Source: Bacteroidaceae bacterium (GTDB lineage: Bacteria; Bacteroidota; Bacteroidia; Bacteroidales; Bacteroidaceae). Taken from it: DNA of 64,000 bases. Positions 30,852 through 41,584 of this stretch are shown here, in pieces. A program made the translations under genes and the position numbers. The stretch is from NCBI GenBank assembly GCA_902362595.1, contig CABIXF010000021.1:1-64000 (forward strand), in the 5' to 3' direction. A model generated the notes under the pieces. The model worked only from the letters and a program-made list of their open reading frames with translations, was not told where the DNA came from and made no database searches. Positions within the stretch are counted from its first letter, which is position 1. The number at the start of each line of letters is the position of its first letter.

Positions 30852-32819
30852 TTATTTCCGAGTAATTACTACACCTCCATTTTTAGGAATAGAAAGATTC
30901 ACAACTTGTTTCTTACTGATAACCTGTTCCTTGACAGAGCCTGCCAGTTTATCATTATCTTCATACACACAGACAACCTCTCCTGCCGCAAACAAGGACG
31001 AAACATCAATCTTCAGTTTAACGGTTTCATCCTGTGCATTAATACCTGCCACATACCATTTACCTGCATGTTTACGTGCCATTACGATATATTTTCCAGG
31101 ATATCCGTCTATAAACTTCACCTCGTCCCATGTGGTAGGCACCTTCTTCATGAAATCGACTGCCCAAGCCGGAGCATCCGTCAAATTATTAGGTGCCAAT
31201 GCAAAATGTTGCACCGGACTCTGGAACAATACCGCCGTAGCCAGTGCAAACACATCAGAAGTGACTCTCATCCGTCCACCCGGCTCATTTTTCGCATTAT
31301 AATATTTATTCAAAGTACTTCCTCCAAAATCCATGCTCCCAATCGTGTTGCGCACAAACGGATGAATGCATGCATTGAATGCTTCCGCATCACAGCTTCC
31401 CTGCGAGAAATTCATATTCTCACTGGCCAATACCGCTTCACTGGCCGCATAATTAGGATACATACGTTCCCATCCACGCGGAATAGTACAACCATGGAAA
31501 ATGACCAAGAGTCCATAATCATTTGCATCGGCTAAAATATCTTCATAAAGCTGCATGGTGACCTGCTTGTCACTACCCACAAAGTCAACCTTGATTCCTT
31601 TAATACCGATACGCTGCATCCACTTCATCTCTTTTCGACGGGCAATAATGTTACTCATCTTTCCACGAGGACCTTGAGGCGCATCATTCCAGTATCCATT
31701 GGAATTGTACCACAAATACAAGCCTACATTCTTCTGTTTGGCATAAGCGGCCAGCTCTTCTATTTTATCATAGCCCACCTGCGTATCCCAAAGCGCATCG
31801 ACCAGTACCGTACGGTAACCCATCGCTGCACAGAAATCTACGTAACGTTTCTGGTCGTCCATATTCATGCTGGCATCGCCCGCAATAATCCAGCTCCAGG
31901 TTCCACAACCATATTCAGCCGCATAATCTTTCGACGGTTCATACAAAGGTTCTACCACATCAAACGGTACGGTTGTTTCTACGATAGGAGCCAGCGTTGG
32001 CCCCAAGGTTATGGTACGCCAAGGAGTCTTGCCCGGAAGAGCGATTCCTGGAGAGGTTGTACCATTACCATTAAATTCACCTTCCTGCGGAAAACCAATG
32101 GTATAAAGTCCGTTCTCGTGTCCGATCAGGCGACTGCCACAATAATAGCTGCTCACCCCAGTTTCGGATATTAATACCCAACCTTTGTCAGAATTTTTGA
32201 ATAGACAAGGGAATGTGTATCCTTCCCCCCAGCCATTTTTTCCCATCGTATCATCTACTGTATATGGAGTCTCATAGCTGGGAGAAGTTCGGGCAAAACC
32301 ACCCATCGGCCCACTTTGCGGACACAAGAAGGTAGTCGTTCCTTCCGGCAACACAAAACCCGTAGCTTCCTGCTGCACGACGCAACACAAGATATCTTTC
32401 TTAGGATACACTGTATATCTGAAAGCCACGTCATTGTTACTTACCCGGAATTCCACATCAAAAACCTTCTGTCCTTCTTTGGTAAACGGAATGACAGCCG
32501 ATTCAGCCACATATTCCACCTTACTTTTTTTGATGTTGGGTAAGCGGTAGTTTTTTCGGATAGCAGCCTCCTTGATTTCACCTCCCAATGACAAAGAAGA
32601 AGTAAAATCATCGATAGTGGTCTTCATACCCAACGGAGATTTCTTGATAAAAGCCACTCCGTCATAGAATACCTGATAAGAAGGAATTCCACCTTCATCC
32701 GAAACAACCACTTTCAAGCGTCCATCAGGACTTAACACATCTTTTTCACCTGCATATAGCCCGGTTATACACATCATTGCCGCAAAAGACGATAACAATA
32801 CACGTTTTATCATAGACAT
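30852..32819 (-). CDS. GH97 glycosidase, probable alpha-galactosidase type
   Basis: This 655-aa protein has a signal peptide to about residue 23. It has the three GH97 regions: an N-terminal beta-supersandwich (about 25-290), a (beta/alpha)8 barrel (about 295-555), and a C-terminal beta-sandwich. The barrel contains GIKGIKVDFVGSDKQ, VIFHGCTIPRGWERMYPN and EAVLASENMNF. The DFVGSDKQ-type motif recalls the retaining, Asp-nucleophile branch that includes Bacteroides alpha-galactosidases rather than the inverting SusB branch, but I assign that from memory. In a complex-xylan locus it would remove terminal alpha-galactose. Confidence 0.83.
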   Translation of the reverse strand: MSMIKRVLLSSFAAMMCITGLYAGEKDVLSPDGRLKVVVSDEGGIPSYQVFYDGVAFIKKSPLGMKTTIDDFTSSLSLGGEIKEAAIRKNYRLPNIKKSKVEYVAESAVIPFTKEGQKVFDVEFRVSNNDVAFRYTVYPKKDILCCVVQQEATGFVLPEGTTTFLCPQSGPMGGFARTSPSYETPYTVDDTMGKNGWGEGYTFPCLFKNSDKGWVLISETGVSSYYCGSRLIGHENGLYTIGFPQEGEFNGNGTTSPGIALPGKTPWRTITLGPTLAPIVETTVPFDVVEPLYEPSKDYAAEYGCGTWSWIIAGDASMNMDDQKRYVDFCAAMGYRTVLVDALWDTQVGYDKIEELAAYAKQKNVGLYLWYNSNGYWNDAPQGPRGKMSNIIARRKEMKWMQRIGIKGIKVDFVGSDKQVTMQLYEDILADANDYGLLVIFHGCTIPRGWERMYPNYAASEAVLASENMNFSQGSCDAEAFNACIHPFVRNTIGSMDFGGSTLNKYYNAKNEPGGRMRVTSDVFALATAVLFQSPVQHFALAPNNLTDAPAWAVDFMKKVPTTWDEVKFIDGYPGKYIVMARKHAGKWYVAGINAQDETVKLKIDVSSLFAAGEVVCVYEDNDKLAGSVKEQVISKKQVVNLSIPKNGGVVITRK

Positions 32820-32881
32820 TAGTTTTTAATTTAAACTTATATACCTCTACTTAAATTCTTCTAAACGAAATTTATCTATTC

Positions 32882-34930
32882 CTATTTTTCTTTTTCTTCA
32901 TCCAAATTCACTCCCAAGGCCTTCAAATCCTTCTCCAATGCTTCAGACTGATAAATATGCAGATAATCATTCGAAATGATTTTTCCATCGCGTCCCACAA
33001 GTATATAACGTGGAATGCCATTGAAACTAAATAATTCACGCAAGCGCTGATAGTCGGATGACGGAATGCGATAGACAGCCTCTCCTTTTAAATTCTTTTC
33101 TACATATTCTTTATAAGGTTTCTCCGGAGACTCACCTTCACTGGTTATAAATATGAACTGCACATCTTTATGCCCTCTCCATTTCGCTCTCAAGTCTGCA
33201 CTTCTCTCAATTGCAAACCGACATGGTCCACAACCGGTCGACCAAAAATCAACCAACAAAATCTTCCCTTTATAAGATTCCGTAATTTTTCGAAAAATAT
33301 CCGTTCCTTCACAAGGGGGTAGTTGGTAAGGTTGCTTCTTGAGATACTCCTGATAAGAGCTTTCTATTGCCTGTGTCAGCACAGGATAAGTAATCATTGC
33401 ACAGAAAGAATCCTTCAGACACGACATCGTCTGTGTAGTTTTCAAATCCTGCTGAGTCACTTTTTTGTTAGCTTCCGCCTCCAACACTGTACAAATCTTA
33501 TTGCACAAAACCAACTGCCACAAAAAAGGTATTTCATTCATATTCAAATACTCCATCAGAATCTCTGTCTGTATTTTATAAGGATAAAACATTCTCTCCG
33601 CAGTCTGTAAAGGAGTCATATCAGATGGAATTACCATTCCATAGCATGCTTTGAATTTTTCATACGCCTGCTTTTGCAACCAATCCATAAACGCAAAACG
33701 ATTGATAAAGATGGAAGCTTTATTTACAGCCAAAATTTTTTCATCATTAAGCGGCATATCGCGCAAAAAGCTGAAAAACTCCATGGGTAACGGCGCCTTT
33801 CCGGTAGTATCATTCGCTAACCCATAAGTATAATCCATCGCGTAATCCAGTAACCAATATGCTCCAGATATCTTTTCATCCAATGGCAACAACTGTCGGA
33901 CCTTAAGACATACCTGTTGCTTATCCATGTATTGAGACAACTTATCGTGCCATAAACTCACAACTTCATCCCATTTCTCACGTACCTGCTTTGGAGTCAA
34001 TTTACTTTCCATTTCTTTCATTTCCAGATAGCCAAGCGTAAACTCCGGTGCTCCGGCAAGTTGTCGGTTTATTTCACCCAACTCATCTCCATACATCAGA
34101 TTGGACAACGGATAGTTCCAGTCTCTAGCTCTGCTGCGGGCAAGCATATCTTCAAAATCGATATACAGCGACAAAGTCTTTCCTGGTTCAAGATAAATTT
34201 TTCTATGCAGTGAATTATTTTCTCCTATCACCATTAAACATTGGGAAGGATGCTCTAAAAATACTTTTCCCTCTAATTTTCCGTCCGGATGAATCTTTAT
34301 GACTACTGGTCGGTCTTTATCTTCCAGCATATCTTGTACATAAATGATACCGGTATCAAATCCCAATATAGGATCATAATGATCAAGTACCCCAGTCACA
34401 TAAGTCGTATCCGAGTGAAAGAAATGAGTAAATCCCTCCTCCCTTCCGACTGACGTTCCCGTCTGTGGATTTTGAGCAAGCCATCTTTCTCGTTTTTCAG
34501 AAACACCCAACCCTTCTCCATCTTTTGTCAAATCAATGCCGTATGTATTATCTTCTGACGAATCTGGCCGAATCCAGTTCACCATTTTTACCGATTCCGG
34601 CAACGGAGGAAAAGTCAAGACCACATCCGTTTCTCCCGAATCCGGCATAAAAAACCGTTCACCAAACTTCATCCCTTCTATCCCTGTTGTTTGGTAACGT
34701 AAACCTGTAGACACATCTTCCAAATAAATCGTACTATCCAGGCAAACCCACCAGTGAGGACGAAATACCACATGTACGAACAATTTGGTATCAGCATCCG
34801 TTATTACCACCTTAGTTATCGTATTGATACTCCCGGTTCTCGCTTTGAAAGAAGGATTTACGACCGTCCTTTCCACCACTTTGTTCACATTTTGAGCAGA
34901 AGTGGATAAAGAAAACAAAGCGATAAACAA
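32882..34930 (-). CDS. Secreted TlpA-like thioredoxin-fold protein in the xylan operon
   Basis: About 682 aa. The C-terminal 140 residues form a TlpA/AhpC-type thioredoxin domain with active site WSTGCGPC and cis-Pro region FNGIPRYILVG. The N-terminal 540 residues are a Bacteroidetes-specific region of unknown role. The frame has only a TTG start (34930, giving FIALFSLSTSAQ) and its upstream in-frame stop is at 34964-34966. A neighbouring frame has an ATG that opens MVGYRYIKLCLSL, so the true N-terminus is unclear and a small indel is possible. A 129-bp gap separates it from GH146/127. Its link to xylan is unexplained; disulfide handling of secreted enzymes is a guess. Confidence 0.72.
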   Translation of the reverse strand: MFIALFSLSTSAQNVNKVVERTVVNPSFKARTGSINTITKVVITDADTKLFVHVVFRPHWWVCLDSTIYLEDVSTGLRYQTTGIEGMKFGERFFMPDSGETDVVLTFPPLPESVKMVNWIRPDSSEDNTYGIDLTKDGEGLGVSEKRERWLAQNPQTGTSVGREEGFTHFFHSDTTYVTGVLDHYDPILGFDTGIIYVQDMLEDKDRPVVIKIHPDGKLEGKVFLEHPSQCLMVIGENNSLHRKIYLEPGKTLSLYIDFEDMLARSRARDWNYPLSNLMYGDELGEINRQLAGAPEFTLGYLEMKEMESKLTPKQVREKWDEVVSLWHDKLSQYMDKQQVCLKVRQLLPLDEKISGAYWLLDYAMDYTYGLANDTTGKAPLPMEFFSFLRDMPLNDEKILAVNKASIFINRFAFMDWLQKQAYEKFKACYGMVIPSDMTPLQTAERMFYPYKIQTEILMEYLNMNEIPFLWQLVLCNKICTVLEAEANKKVTQQDLKTTQTMSCLKDSFCAMITYPVLTQAIESSYQEYLKKQPYQLPPCEGTDIFRKITESYKGKILLVDFWSTGCGPCRFAIERSADLRAKWRGHKDVQFIFITSEGESPEKPYKEYVEKNLKGEAVYRIPSSDYQRLRELFSFNGIPRYILVGRDGKIISNDYLHIYQSEALEKDLKALGVNLDEEKEK

Positions 34931-35059
34931 AGTTTTATGTAACGATATCCCACCATTCTTGTTTTATAAGTTCTTACTTTTTGTTTCAAGTATGAGAACC
35001 CGCAACAGGAACAACCCCATTGCGGATACTCATTCTTTATAGATTCCCATTGAGAATAA

Positions 35060-37465
35060 TTATTCAGTAAGCAAACGCAGCATGAAAATTCCACCTGCCA
35101 CATTATTGTCCTTACTTCTAAACATGACTTCAATCTGATTCTTTCCTTTTACCAGAGCTTCGGGCAATTTATATTCCACATCCACAAATTCTTCCTTGTT
35201 CCATTTGCCCACGATATTCTCAGTCGCCACAACCGTACCATCGACCACAATTTCAAAATTCCGGTTACCTTGTTCATTCCCCCAATAAGTAGCCATAAGG
35301 GAAGAAGGCTGCTTGCCGTTGGTAGAAAGTGTGTATTTGAAATACCCTCCATTGCGGGCATCCCTCCACTTCTTACCTTTCAATAATCCGGTTTCAGAGT
35401 TCTCCTTCACCATCTTATGATCCACTTCAGGCTGCTGTTCACCGACACTTACCGCATCCAACGTACGCGCATCCAATGCCATCAACCGTTTTTCCTCTTC
35501 TTGTGTACGCTTCGTATACGCAGCATATCCATCTGCCGTCATGCATAACCAATACATCATGTATCGGCAATCATGAATACGGGAGAAGGGTTCCAACACC
35601 AGACCGTCAAACTTCGAATCATTGAATATGCCCGACAATTTATAACGTAAAGTCTGACCTTCCATGGGTTTCAGCCCATTCAGGTAATCGGTCACCTCTT
35701 CTTTACTTCCAATCAAGACCGGAGTTTCACTTAATGGCACCAACTTGCCTGAAGCAATATGTCCCCAACGCCCGTCATCTGCCACCAAGCCATCCAAATT
35801 ATCTGTACCTACAGATGCACCCATCAGGATAGGACCACGCATAATGGCCACAAAATCATCTTCTCCCTGAAGAGTTTCCAGTCGCATTTTCATGGGCAAG
35901 AATACTTCCACCTTATCGCCATCTTTCCATTTACGGTCAATACAGATATAAGAAGAACCGTCTGTCTTTTCCGAAGCCTCCACTACCTTTCCATTGCATT
36001 TCACTTCATATCCTTCTGTGACCCATGCCGGACGTCTTACCAACAACTTGAAATGACGAGACTTTCCGCCTTTCAATCCCACCGTAAATCGAGAGGTCTC
36101 CGCATCAGGAAACTGGGTTTCCTGCGTAATCGTGACTTTCTCCTGTTCCCAGTTCAGCCGTGAAGGAATGAAAAGATTGACAAACAGCGAATCAGAAGCA
36201 TGCGTATAAATAAACTCCCCATACTTCCCATGATTCTCCATTCCGGTACCTACGCAACACCACATGGCACTGTTAGGCTTCGAGTACACCCGATAGTGTG
36301 CCGGACGAGCCGAAGTGAAGTACACGTAACCACCGTGTTCCGGATGCTGTGTTGACAAAATATGATTATACAGGGCTCTCTCATAAAAGTCCGTATATGT
36401 AGCCTTTCCTGTCATCCGGAACAAACCTTCCGTCAGTTTCAACATGTTATACGTGTTACAGGATTCCGGACCTTCCCGCACTTCTACATGACTTCTGAAA
36501 TCGTCCATGGCCGAAAAATACTCCCGCCGACTGTTTCCGCCTAACGCCAGCGAACGCTTGCAGGCTACAATGTTCCAAAAGAAATCGGCTGCATCCAAGT
36601 ATTGATTATCTCCACACACTTCTGCAATACGCTGATACCCGATAACTTTCGGAATCTGTGTGTTCGCATGTATATTGTCCAGATTATCCTTGTGTGCTGC
36701 CATACTATCGAACAACCACCGATGAGAGAAACGCTTGGCCGTAGTCAGATATTTCTGCTCACCCGTAATCTGGTAGGCATCGGCAAAAATTTCATCCATT
36801 CCCCCAAATTCATTGGCCAGCATCTGTTCCATCTGATTGTCTGAAAGTCCTTCTGTGACAGAAATACCCCAGTCACACAATTTTAAGAACATACCCAGTG
36901 CTTCTTGATTTCCCGTATACATCCAGGCATCCCTCAATCCGGCAAAAATTTTATGTACGTTATACCACGGAGCCCAATATTTCCAGATGGACTCTACTTT
37001 TCCGTTCTTAATATCCGTCCACAGCACCTTTCCATTAGGAATACCTCCGATATAGCCGTCTCCATTGCTCTCCTGGCAACGTTTCAATTCACTCAGCATA
37101 TATTCCATCCGCTTTTTGCATTCCTCATTGCCTGTAGCTGCATAATTCATCGCCATAGCCGATAAATAATGTCCACCAACATGTCCGTCCAGACCGGCCC
37201 AGTTAGGAAATGGCTCCGCTTTTACGGGCAACCCTGCTTCTTTCAAGAAAGGAGCCAGGAGGCGATCTACATCATATTCCATCAAGACCTTGAGGTTTAA
37301 TTCCTGAGCATGCTTAAACGGTCCGTCAAGCAATTCCACATCCCCTAACGGAAAAGTATTCCTGTACAATCTATCTTGAGCCTGAATGTTTGAGGAGATA
37401 CCATTCCACATCATCAAACACAGGCATCCTGCAATCAAATTCCGTTTCATCATTCCAACCTTCAT
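35060..37465 (-). CDS. GH146/GH127 (DUF1680) beta-L-arabinofuranosidase-like enzyme
   Basis: About 801 aa with a signal peptide (MMKRNLIAGCLCLMMWNG...). It is an alpha/alpha-barrel enzyme of the DUF1680 group: ESCNTYNMLKLTEGLFR, then MWCCVGTGMENHGKYGEFIY with the Cys pair that binds Zn and supplies the Cys nucleophile, and ANEFGGMDEIFADAYQITG. The extra C-terminal sandwich domains (about 540-800) point to the GH146 type rather than short GH127. Family members cleave beta-L-arabinofuranose. Possible starts are 37465, 37453 and 37450; 37465 is used. A non-ATG extension to 37483 is less likely. The upstream GH43 stop is 18 bp away. Confidence 0.85.
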   Translation of the reverse strand: MKVGMMKRNLIAGCLCLMMWNGISSNIQAQDRLYRNTFPLGDVELLDGPFKHAQELNLKVLMEYDVDRLLAPFLKEAGLPVKAEPFPNWAGLDGHVGGHYLSAMAMNYAATGNEECKKRMEYMLSELKRCQESNGDGYIGGIPNGKVLWTDIKNGKVESIWKYWAPWYNVHKIFAGLRDAWMYTGNQEALGMFLKLCDWGISVTEGLSDNQMEQMLANEFGGMDEIFADAYQITGEQKYLTTAKRFSHRWLFDSMAAHKDNLDNIHANTQIPKVIGYQRIAEVCGDNQYLDAADFFWNIVACKRSLALGGNSRREYFSAMDDFRSHVEVREGPESCNTYNMLKLTEGLFRMTGKATYTDFYERALYNHILSTQHPEHGGYVYFTSARPAHYRVYSKPNSAMWCCVGTGMENHGKYGEFIYTHASDSLFVNLFIPSRLNWEQEKVTITQETQFPDAETSRFTVGLKGGKSRHFKLLVRRPAWVTEGYEVKCNGKVVEASEKTDGSSYICIDRKWKDGDKVEVFLPMKMRLETLQGEDDFVAIMRGPILMGASVGTDNLDGLVADDGRWGHIASGKLVPLSETPVLIGSKEEVTDYLNGLKPMEGQTLRYKLSGIFNDSKFDGLVLEPFSRIHDCRYMMYWLCMTADGYAAYTKRTQEEEKRLMALDARTLDAVSVGEQQPEVDHKMVKENSETGLLKGKKWRDARNGGYFKYTLSTNGKQPSSLMATYWGNEQGNRNFEIVVDGTVVATENIVGKWNKEEFVDVEYKLPEALVKGKNQIEVMFRSKDNNVAGGIFMLRLLTE

Positions 37466-37483
37466 AAAATTCCAAATCCACAA

Positions 37484-39091
37484 TTACTTCTTAATGTGTT
37501 TATAATCGAAGAAATCTATATCCACAAAACCTCCCAGAGTCTTTGTTGCATAATTAAACAAGGCAAATTTGGTTCCCATAAAGAAACGACGATAGTCAAA
37601 AATCATTTTGAAATCAGAACCGATTTTCTTCCAGTCCTTATTATTGTAACTATAATAGAAACAGGCCATGTCCTTGTTCAACCTGAAATCTCCATCCAGA
37701 CGAAGGTATATCACATCCGACGTCAAGTCGACAGTCTGCATCACATTCCGGTCGATACCTGTCACGGCCTTGTTCGTGTCATCCAGCCGGACACTTTCCG
37801 TCTTCATGGTCAGGTATTTCCGGTTCCCTTCACAAGTCACGGACAAGATGCCCGCATCTCCATTAAAGGCACTCAGTCCGGCTACATCTCCATCCTTCAT
37901 GCCTGAAAGGTCCATACAAACAACTCCCGAACATTCCGGCCCTTCCATGCGCTGAGTCAACGTATTGGGAGCCACAAACAAATTATCAACCACCCGTCCG
38001 GTTTTCAAACGCAAATATCCTTTGCGTTCAGTCAATGACCAGCAGTCATTCATCGGATTGTGGTTCCACTGCCAGTTCAATTTCAACTTGTCTCCGCTAA
38101 AATCATCGCTGACTACTAACCCTTCGGAAGAATACCCTTGTACAGGTTTGGTCATCGTAGCCGGCACATGTCCGTTTTCGTCACCCAGCATCGGCCAGCC
38201 GTCCACCCAACGGCAAGGCATCACGGTCAACACGCGACCTACCCCATTCCGATCCTGAAAAATAACGCCATACCAGTTCCCTTTTCCGTCATCCACAATC
38301 GTACCTTGTGCCACATACGGAAAACCTGCAAACGCATCTTCCAATATCACCTTTTTCTCATAAGGTCCGGTTATCTTATCCGCCCGATAGCATACCTGCC
38401 GGCGATTGCCTCCCTGAGGCCATGAAATCATCAGCAAATAATACTTTCCATCGTGTTTAATCACCCTACTACCTTCCAGCAAGGCATTTTCCTCCTTATC
38501 TCTTTCGAATATCTTCATATCGACCCCACCCGGCATGACACCGCTCAAATCAGGCTTCAACTCACGCAGCTGTCCGGTTCCATAAAAGATATACGCTTTT
38601 CCGTCATCATCGAAAAACAACGATGCGTCATGAAAGTGAGGAATTCGCGACAACAAGGTCCATCCCTTTTTCGGATCGGAAGTCGTATATACATATCCTT
38701 TGTAAGGAGTGTCATTCGGAGAGAAATACGCATAATACATTCCATCATGGTAACGCAAGGAAGTAGCCCACTGTCCTCGTCCGTAAACTGTCCCTTCCTT
38801 CAAGTCATAATTAGGTTTGTCATCCAGCCGATCGTACAGGTAACTGACAATCTCCCAATTCACCAGATCCTTTGAATGCATGATGGGCGCTCCGGGAACC
38901 AGATGCATGGTCGTACTCACCATGTAGAAGTCATCCCCCACACGTATGACATCCGGGTCGGGCACATCTGCCCAGAATACCGGATTAGAAAACGTTCCAT
39001 CCCCGTTATCTCCACATTGCGCATTGGCCGGACCGGCCCATATACCTCCCATAGCCATTAACAGACAAGCTAACAAAAAGTGTTTTTTCAT
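37484..39091 (-). CDS. Secreted GH43 beta-xylosidase with C-terminal beta-sandwich
   Basis: This 535-aa protein starts MKKHFLLACLLMAMGGIWAG; an in-frame extension to 39124 precedes the signal peptide and is rejected. The GH43 propeller (about 35-330) has ADVPDPDVIRVGDDFYMVS, HDASLFFDDDGKAY and LLEGSRVIKHDGKYYL. It is followed by a GH43_C2-type sandwich (about 340-530) that usually reaches back to the active site. This arrangement (GH43_12-like) is common in exo-xylosidases and arabinofuranosidases. It lies between GH95 (36 bp) and GH146/127 (18 bp). Confidence 0.87.
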   Translation of the reverse strand: MKKHFLLACLLMAMGGIWAGPANAQCGDNGDGTFSNPVFWADVPDPDVIRVGDDFYMVSTTMHLVPGAPIMHSKDLVNWEIVSYLYDRLDDKPNYDLKEGTVYGRGQWATSLRYHDGMYYAYFSPNDTPYKGYVYTTSDPKKGWTLLSRIPHFHDASLFFDDDGKAYIFYGTGQLRELKPDLSGVMPGGVDMKIFERDKEENALLEGSRVIKHDGKYYLLMISWPQGGNRRQVCYRADKITGPYEKKVILEDAFAGFPYVAQGTIVDDGKGNWYGVIFQDRNGVGRVLTVMPCRWVDGWPMLGDENGHVPATMTKPVQGYSSEGLVVSDDFSGDKLKLNWQWNHNPMNDCWSLTERKGYLRLKTGRVVDNLFVAPNTLTQRMEGPECSGVVCMDLSGMKDGDVAGLSAFNGDAGILSVTCEGNRKYLTMKTESVRLDDTNKAVTGIDRNVMQTVDLTSDVIYLRLDGDFRLNKDMACFYYSYNNKDWKKIGSDFKMIFDYRRFFMGTKFALFNYATKTLGGFVDIDFFDYKHIKK

Positions 39092-39127
39092 GATTATATA
39101 TACTTTTACAAATGATTCGTTCAAATT

Positions 39128-41578
39128 CTATTTTGCGTAAACTACATACCGCTTTCCCGGCTTCGTCTTCAAATCGTATTCATACACCTTCCTCAATTCA
39201 GGTTTTTCCGGTTGTATCAGTTTCTCCGAAATCAGTGGCGCAGAAATTTCTGCCTGCCTCAACAAGTCATTCAGACAATCACCCGAAGCTTCCTTCAAGC
39301 CTTTTCCTTTCAGAGGAACATAAGACCGTAAACGAATCACTCCCCCAATTCGGGAATAGACTACCGCCTGCGTGAGATTCGTATTCTTCCAGTCCATATC
39401 CACCACGAAGCCTCCTCGGGCCACCAAACCTTTTACACTTCCCTCCTGCCACTCATTGGGTATGGCCGGCAGCAAATGTACAGCCCCGTCATGACTCTGC
39501 AAAAGCATCTCAGCCACTCCAGCCGTAAAGCCGAAGTTCCCGTCTATCTGAAAAGGTGGATGCGCATCCAGCATATTCGGATACGTACGTCCCAAAGGAT
39601 ATCTTCCAGCCAGACTGTCGCACGGTAACAAAGAAAGCATATTCCGGATGATTCGATATGCATGATTGCCATCCAGCATGCGCGCCCAGAAATTAATCTT
39701 CCAGCCAATACTCCACCCGGTTGCCATATCCCCTCTCTGTATCAAGGTATTTTTGGCAGCCTGGAACAATTCCGGACTTCGATAAGGAGATACCTGATTG
39801 CTCGGATACAAACCATACAGATGAGAGATATGCCGATGCTGGTCTTTCGGATCATCCACATCCTCCAACCACTCCTGCAACTGATTGTACCGTCCGATCT
39901 GCATTGGAGGCAACTGGTTTATCAAGTGCTGAAGAGAGTCACAATATGCCTGGCTTTCCTCCAATATCCGTGCCGCATGCAGCGTATTGCTCAATGCATC
40001 AAAAGCAATCTGGTTGTCCATCGTACATCCTGCCACGATGGATACCCCGTTCGGTCCATGCTCTGGAGAAACAGAAGGAGCCGTCACCATCCAACCATAA
40101 CGGGGATGCTTGGTCATGAACGACAAAAGAAAATCAGCCGTACCCTTCAACACCGGATAATACTCCCGCAGAAAATTCTTGTCACCGGAATACAGATAAT
40201 GCTGCCAAAGATGCTGAGCTACCCATGCCCCTCCATTGGGCCACATACCTGCATCTGCAAAATCCACCGGTCCGGCCGCCCTCCAAATATCCGTATTATG
40301 GTGAGCTACCCATCCTTTGGCCCCATACAACACACGGGCTGTTTCACTTCCCGTTACAGAAAGGTCACGTGCCATCTCGAAGAAAGGACGATGCGTCTCC
40401 GACAGGTTAGTCACTTCTGCCGGCCAGTAGTTCATCTCCGCATTAATATTAATGGTGTACTTGCTGTCCCAAGGTGCATACAAATCCTTGTTCCATATAC
40501 CCTGTAGATTTGCCGGCTGGCTACCTGGCTGCGAGGACGATATCAACAGATAACGCCCATACTGAAACATCAATGCAGCCAGCGAACAATCTTCTACCTT
40601 ATTGAAATCATTGATACGTATGTCTGTTTCCCTCTTCGAGAATTCAGAAGAAGGCAAACTCAGATCCACCCTTCCGAACTGCTCAGAGTAAGTTTCCTTA
40701 TGTTCCTTATACAATATTTTATTCGGTTTGCCCCAAGCTCCTTCGATGGCACGGCGTGCTTTAGCGTATGCATCTCCCGACACATCCTGATAATTGACGA
40801 AATTAGTTGCCGAACTCAATAAGATGGTAGCCGACGATGCATCCTTCACAGAAAGGCTTCCATCCTTGCATACCACTTTTCCATCCGACTTTACACGCAT
40901 CATCACCACCGCATGAAGCGCAGCCGGAACACCTTCATGTTCCGCACCATTACAATACATGACAAGGTATTCCCCTTCATTTTTCACCTCTGAAGTCAGT
41001 GGACAAGCATATCTCAAGTCAACTCCCAAATTTTTACTTCCCTCACCCGCAGCCAGTTCAATCACCATGACATTATCGGCAAAGGAAGTAAACACCCGAC
41101 GGGTATATTCCACTCCACCACAACGGAAACGGACAGAAGCCGTCGCATCCTCCAAATTCAAGTCACGAGAATAAGCATCCACCTCTCCTTCGCAATCAAA
41201 ATCCATCCGCAGACTACCCAAAGTCAGGTAACGCATTCCATGCTGAGAAGGCATGAACTTTGCATCCAGCAAACTCCTGGCCTCTGAGTTTTTCCCTTCA
41301 AAAATCAGTTTTCTCACCTCATTTAAATAAGCGGATGCCCCTTCTCTATTATTATTGTAAGGACCACCTGCCCAAAAGGTTTCTTCATTCAGCTGAATTT
41401 CTTCATGTGCAACTCCTCCAAACACCATTCCTCCTATATGAGAATTACCTACAGGCAATGCTTCCCACCAGTTACGTGCCGGAGCCGAATACCATAATTT
41501 CAAAACCTCCGTCTCTGCAGCGATTAACCCCAAGACAGAAGCTATCAGAAGCACACATACACACAGAACTTTTCTCAT
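39128..41578 (-). CDS. GH95 glycosidase, possible alpha-L-galactosidase
   Basis: This 816-aa protein has a signal peptide to about residue 20. The N-terminal sandwich ([22 protein letters not shown]) and alpha/alpha-barrel are typical of GH95. The active-site strip reads [16 protein letters not shown], containing the two Asn residues that assist catalysis; [15 protein letters not shown] and [13 protein letters not shown] are also family features. Fucosidases of this family usually have His two residues before the first of those Asn; here it is Thr, as I recall for the B. ovatus GH95 alpha-L-galactosidase of a corn-xylan locus. L-galactose-capped xylan side chains are therefore a plausible substrate. 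Confidence 0.88.
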   Translation of the reverse strand: MRKVLCVCVLLIASVLGLIAAETEVLKLWYSAPARNWWEALPVGNSHIGGMVFGGVAHEEIQLNEETFWAGGPYNNNREGASAYLNEVRKLIFEGKNSEARSLLDAKFMPSQHGMRYLTLGSLRMDFDCEGEVDAYSRDLNLEDATASVRFRCGGVEYTRRVFTSFADNVMVIELAAGEGSKNLGVDLRYACPLTSEVKNEGEYLVMYCNGAEHEGVPAALHAVVMMRVKSDGKVVCKDGSLSVKDASSATILLSSATNFVNYQDVSGDAYAKARRAIEGAWGKPNKILYKEHKETYSEQFGRVDLSLPSSEFSKRETDIRINDFNKVEDCSLAALMFQYGRYLLISSSQPGSQPANLQGIWNKDLYAPWDSKYTININAEMNYWPAEVTNLSETHRPFFEMARDLSVTGSETARVLYGAKGWVAHHNTDIWRAAGPVDFADAGMWPNGGAWVAQHLWQHYLYSGDKNFLREYYPVLKGTADFLLSFMTKHPRYGWMVTAPSVSPEHGPNGVSIVAGCTMDNQIAFDALSNTLHAARILEESQAYCDSLQHLINQLPPMQIGRYNQLQEWLEDVDDPKDQHRHISHLYGLYPSNQVSPYRSPELFQAAKNTLIQRGDMATGWSIGWKINFWARMLDGNHAYRIIRNMLSLLPCDSLAGRYPLGRTYPNMLDAHPPFQIDGNFGFTAGVAEMLLQSHDGAVHLLPAIPNEWQEGSVKGLVARGGFVVDMDWKNTNLTQAVVYSRIGGVIRLRSYVPLKGKGLKEASGDCLNDLLRQAEISAPLISEKLIQPEKPELRKVYEYDLKTKPGKRYVVYAK

Positions 41579-41584
41579 AGATAC

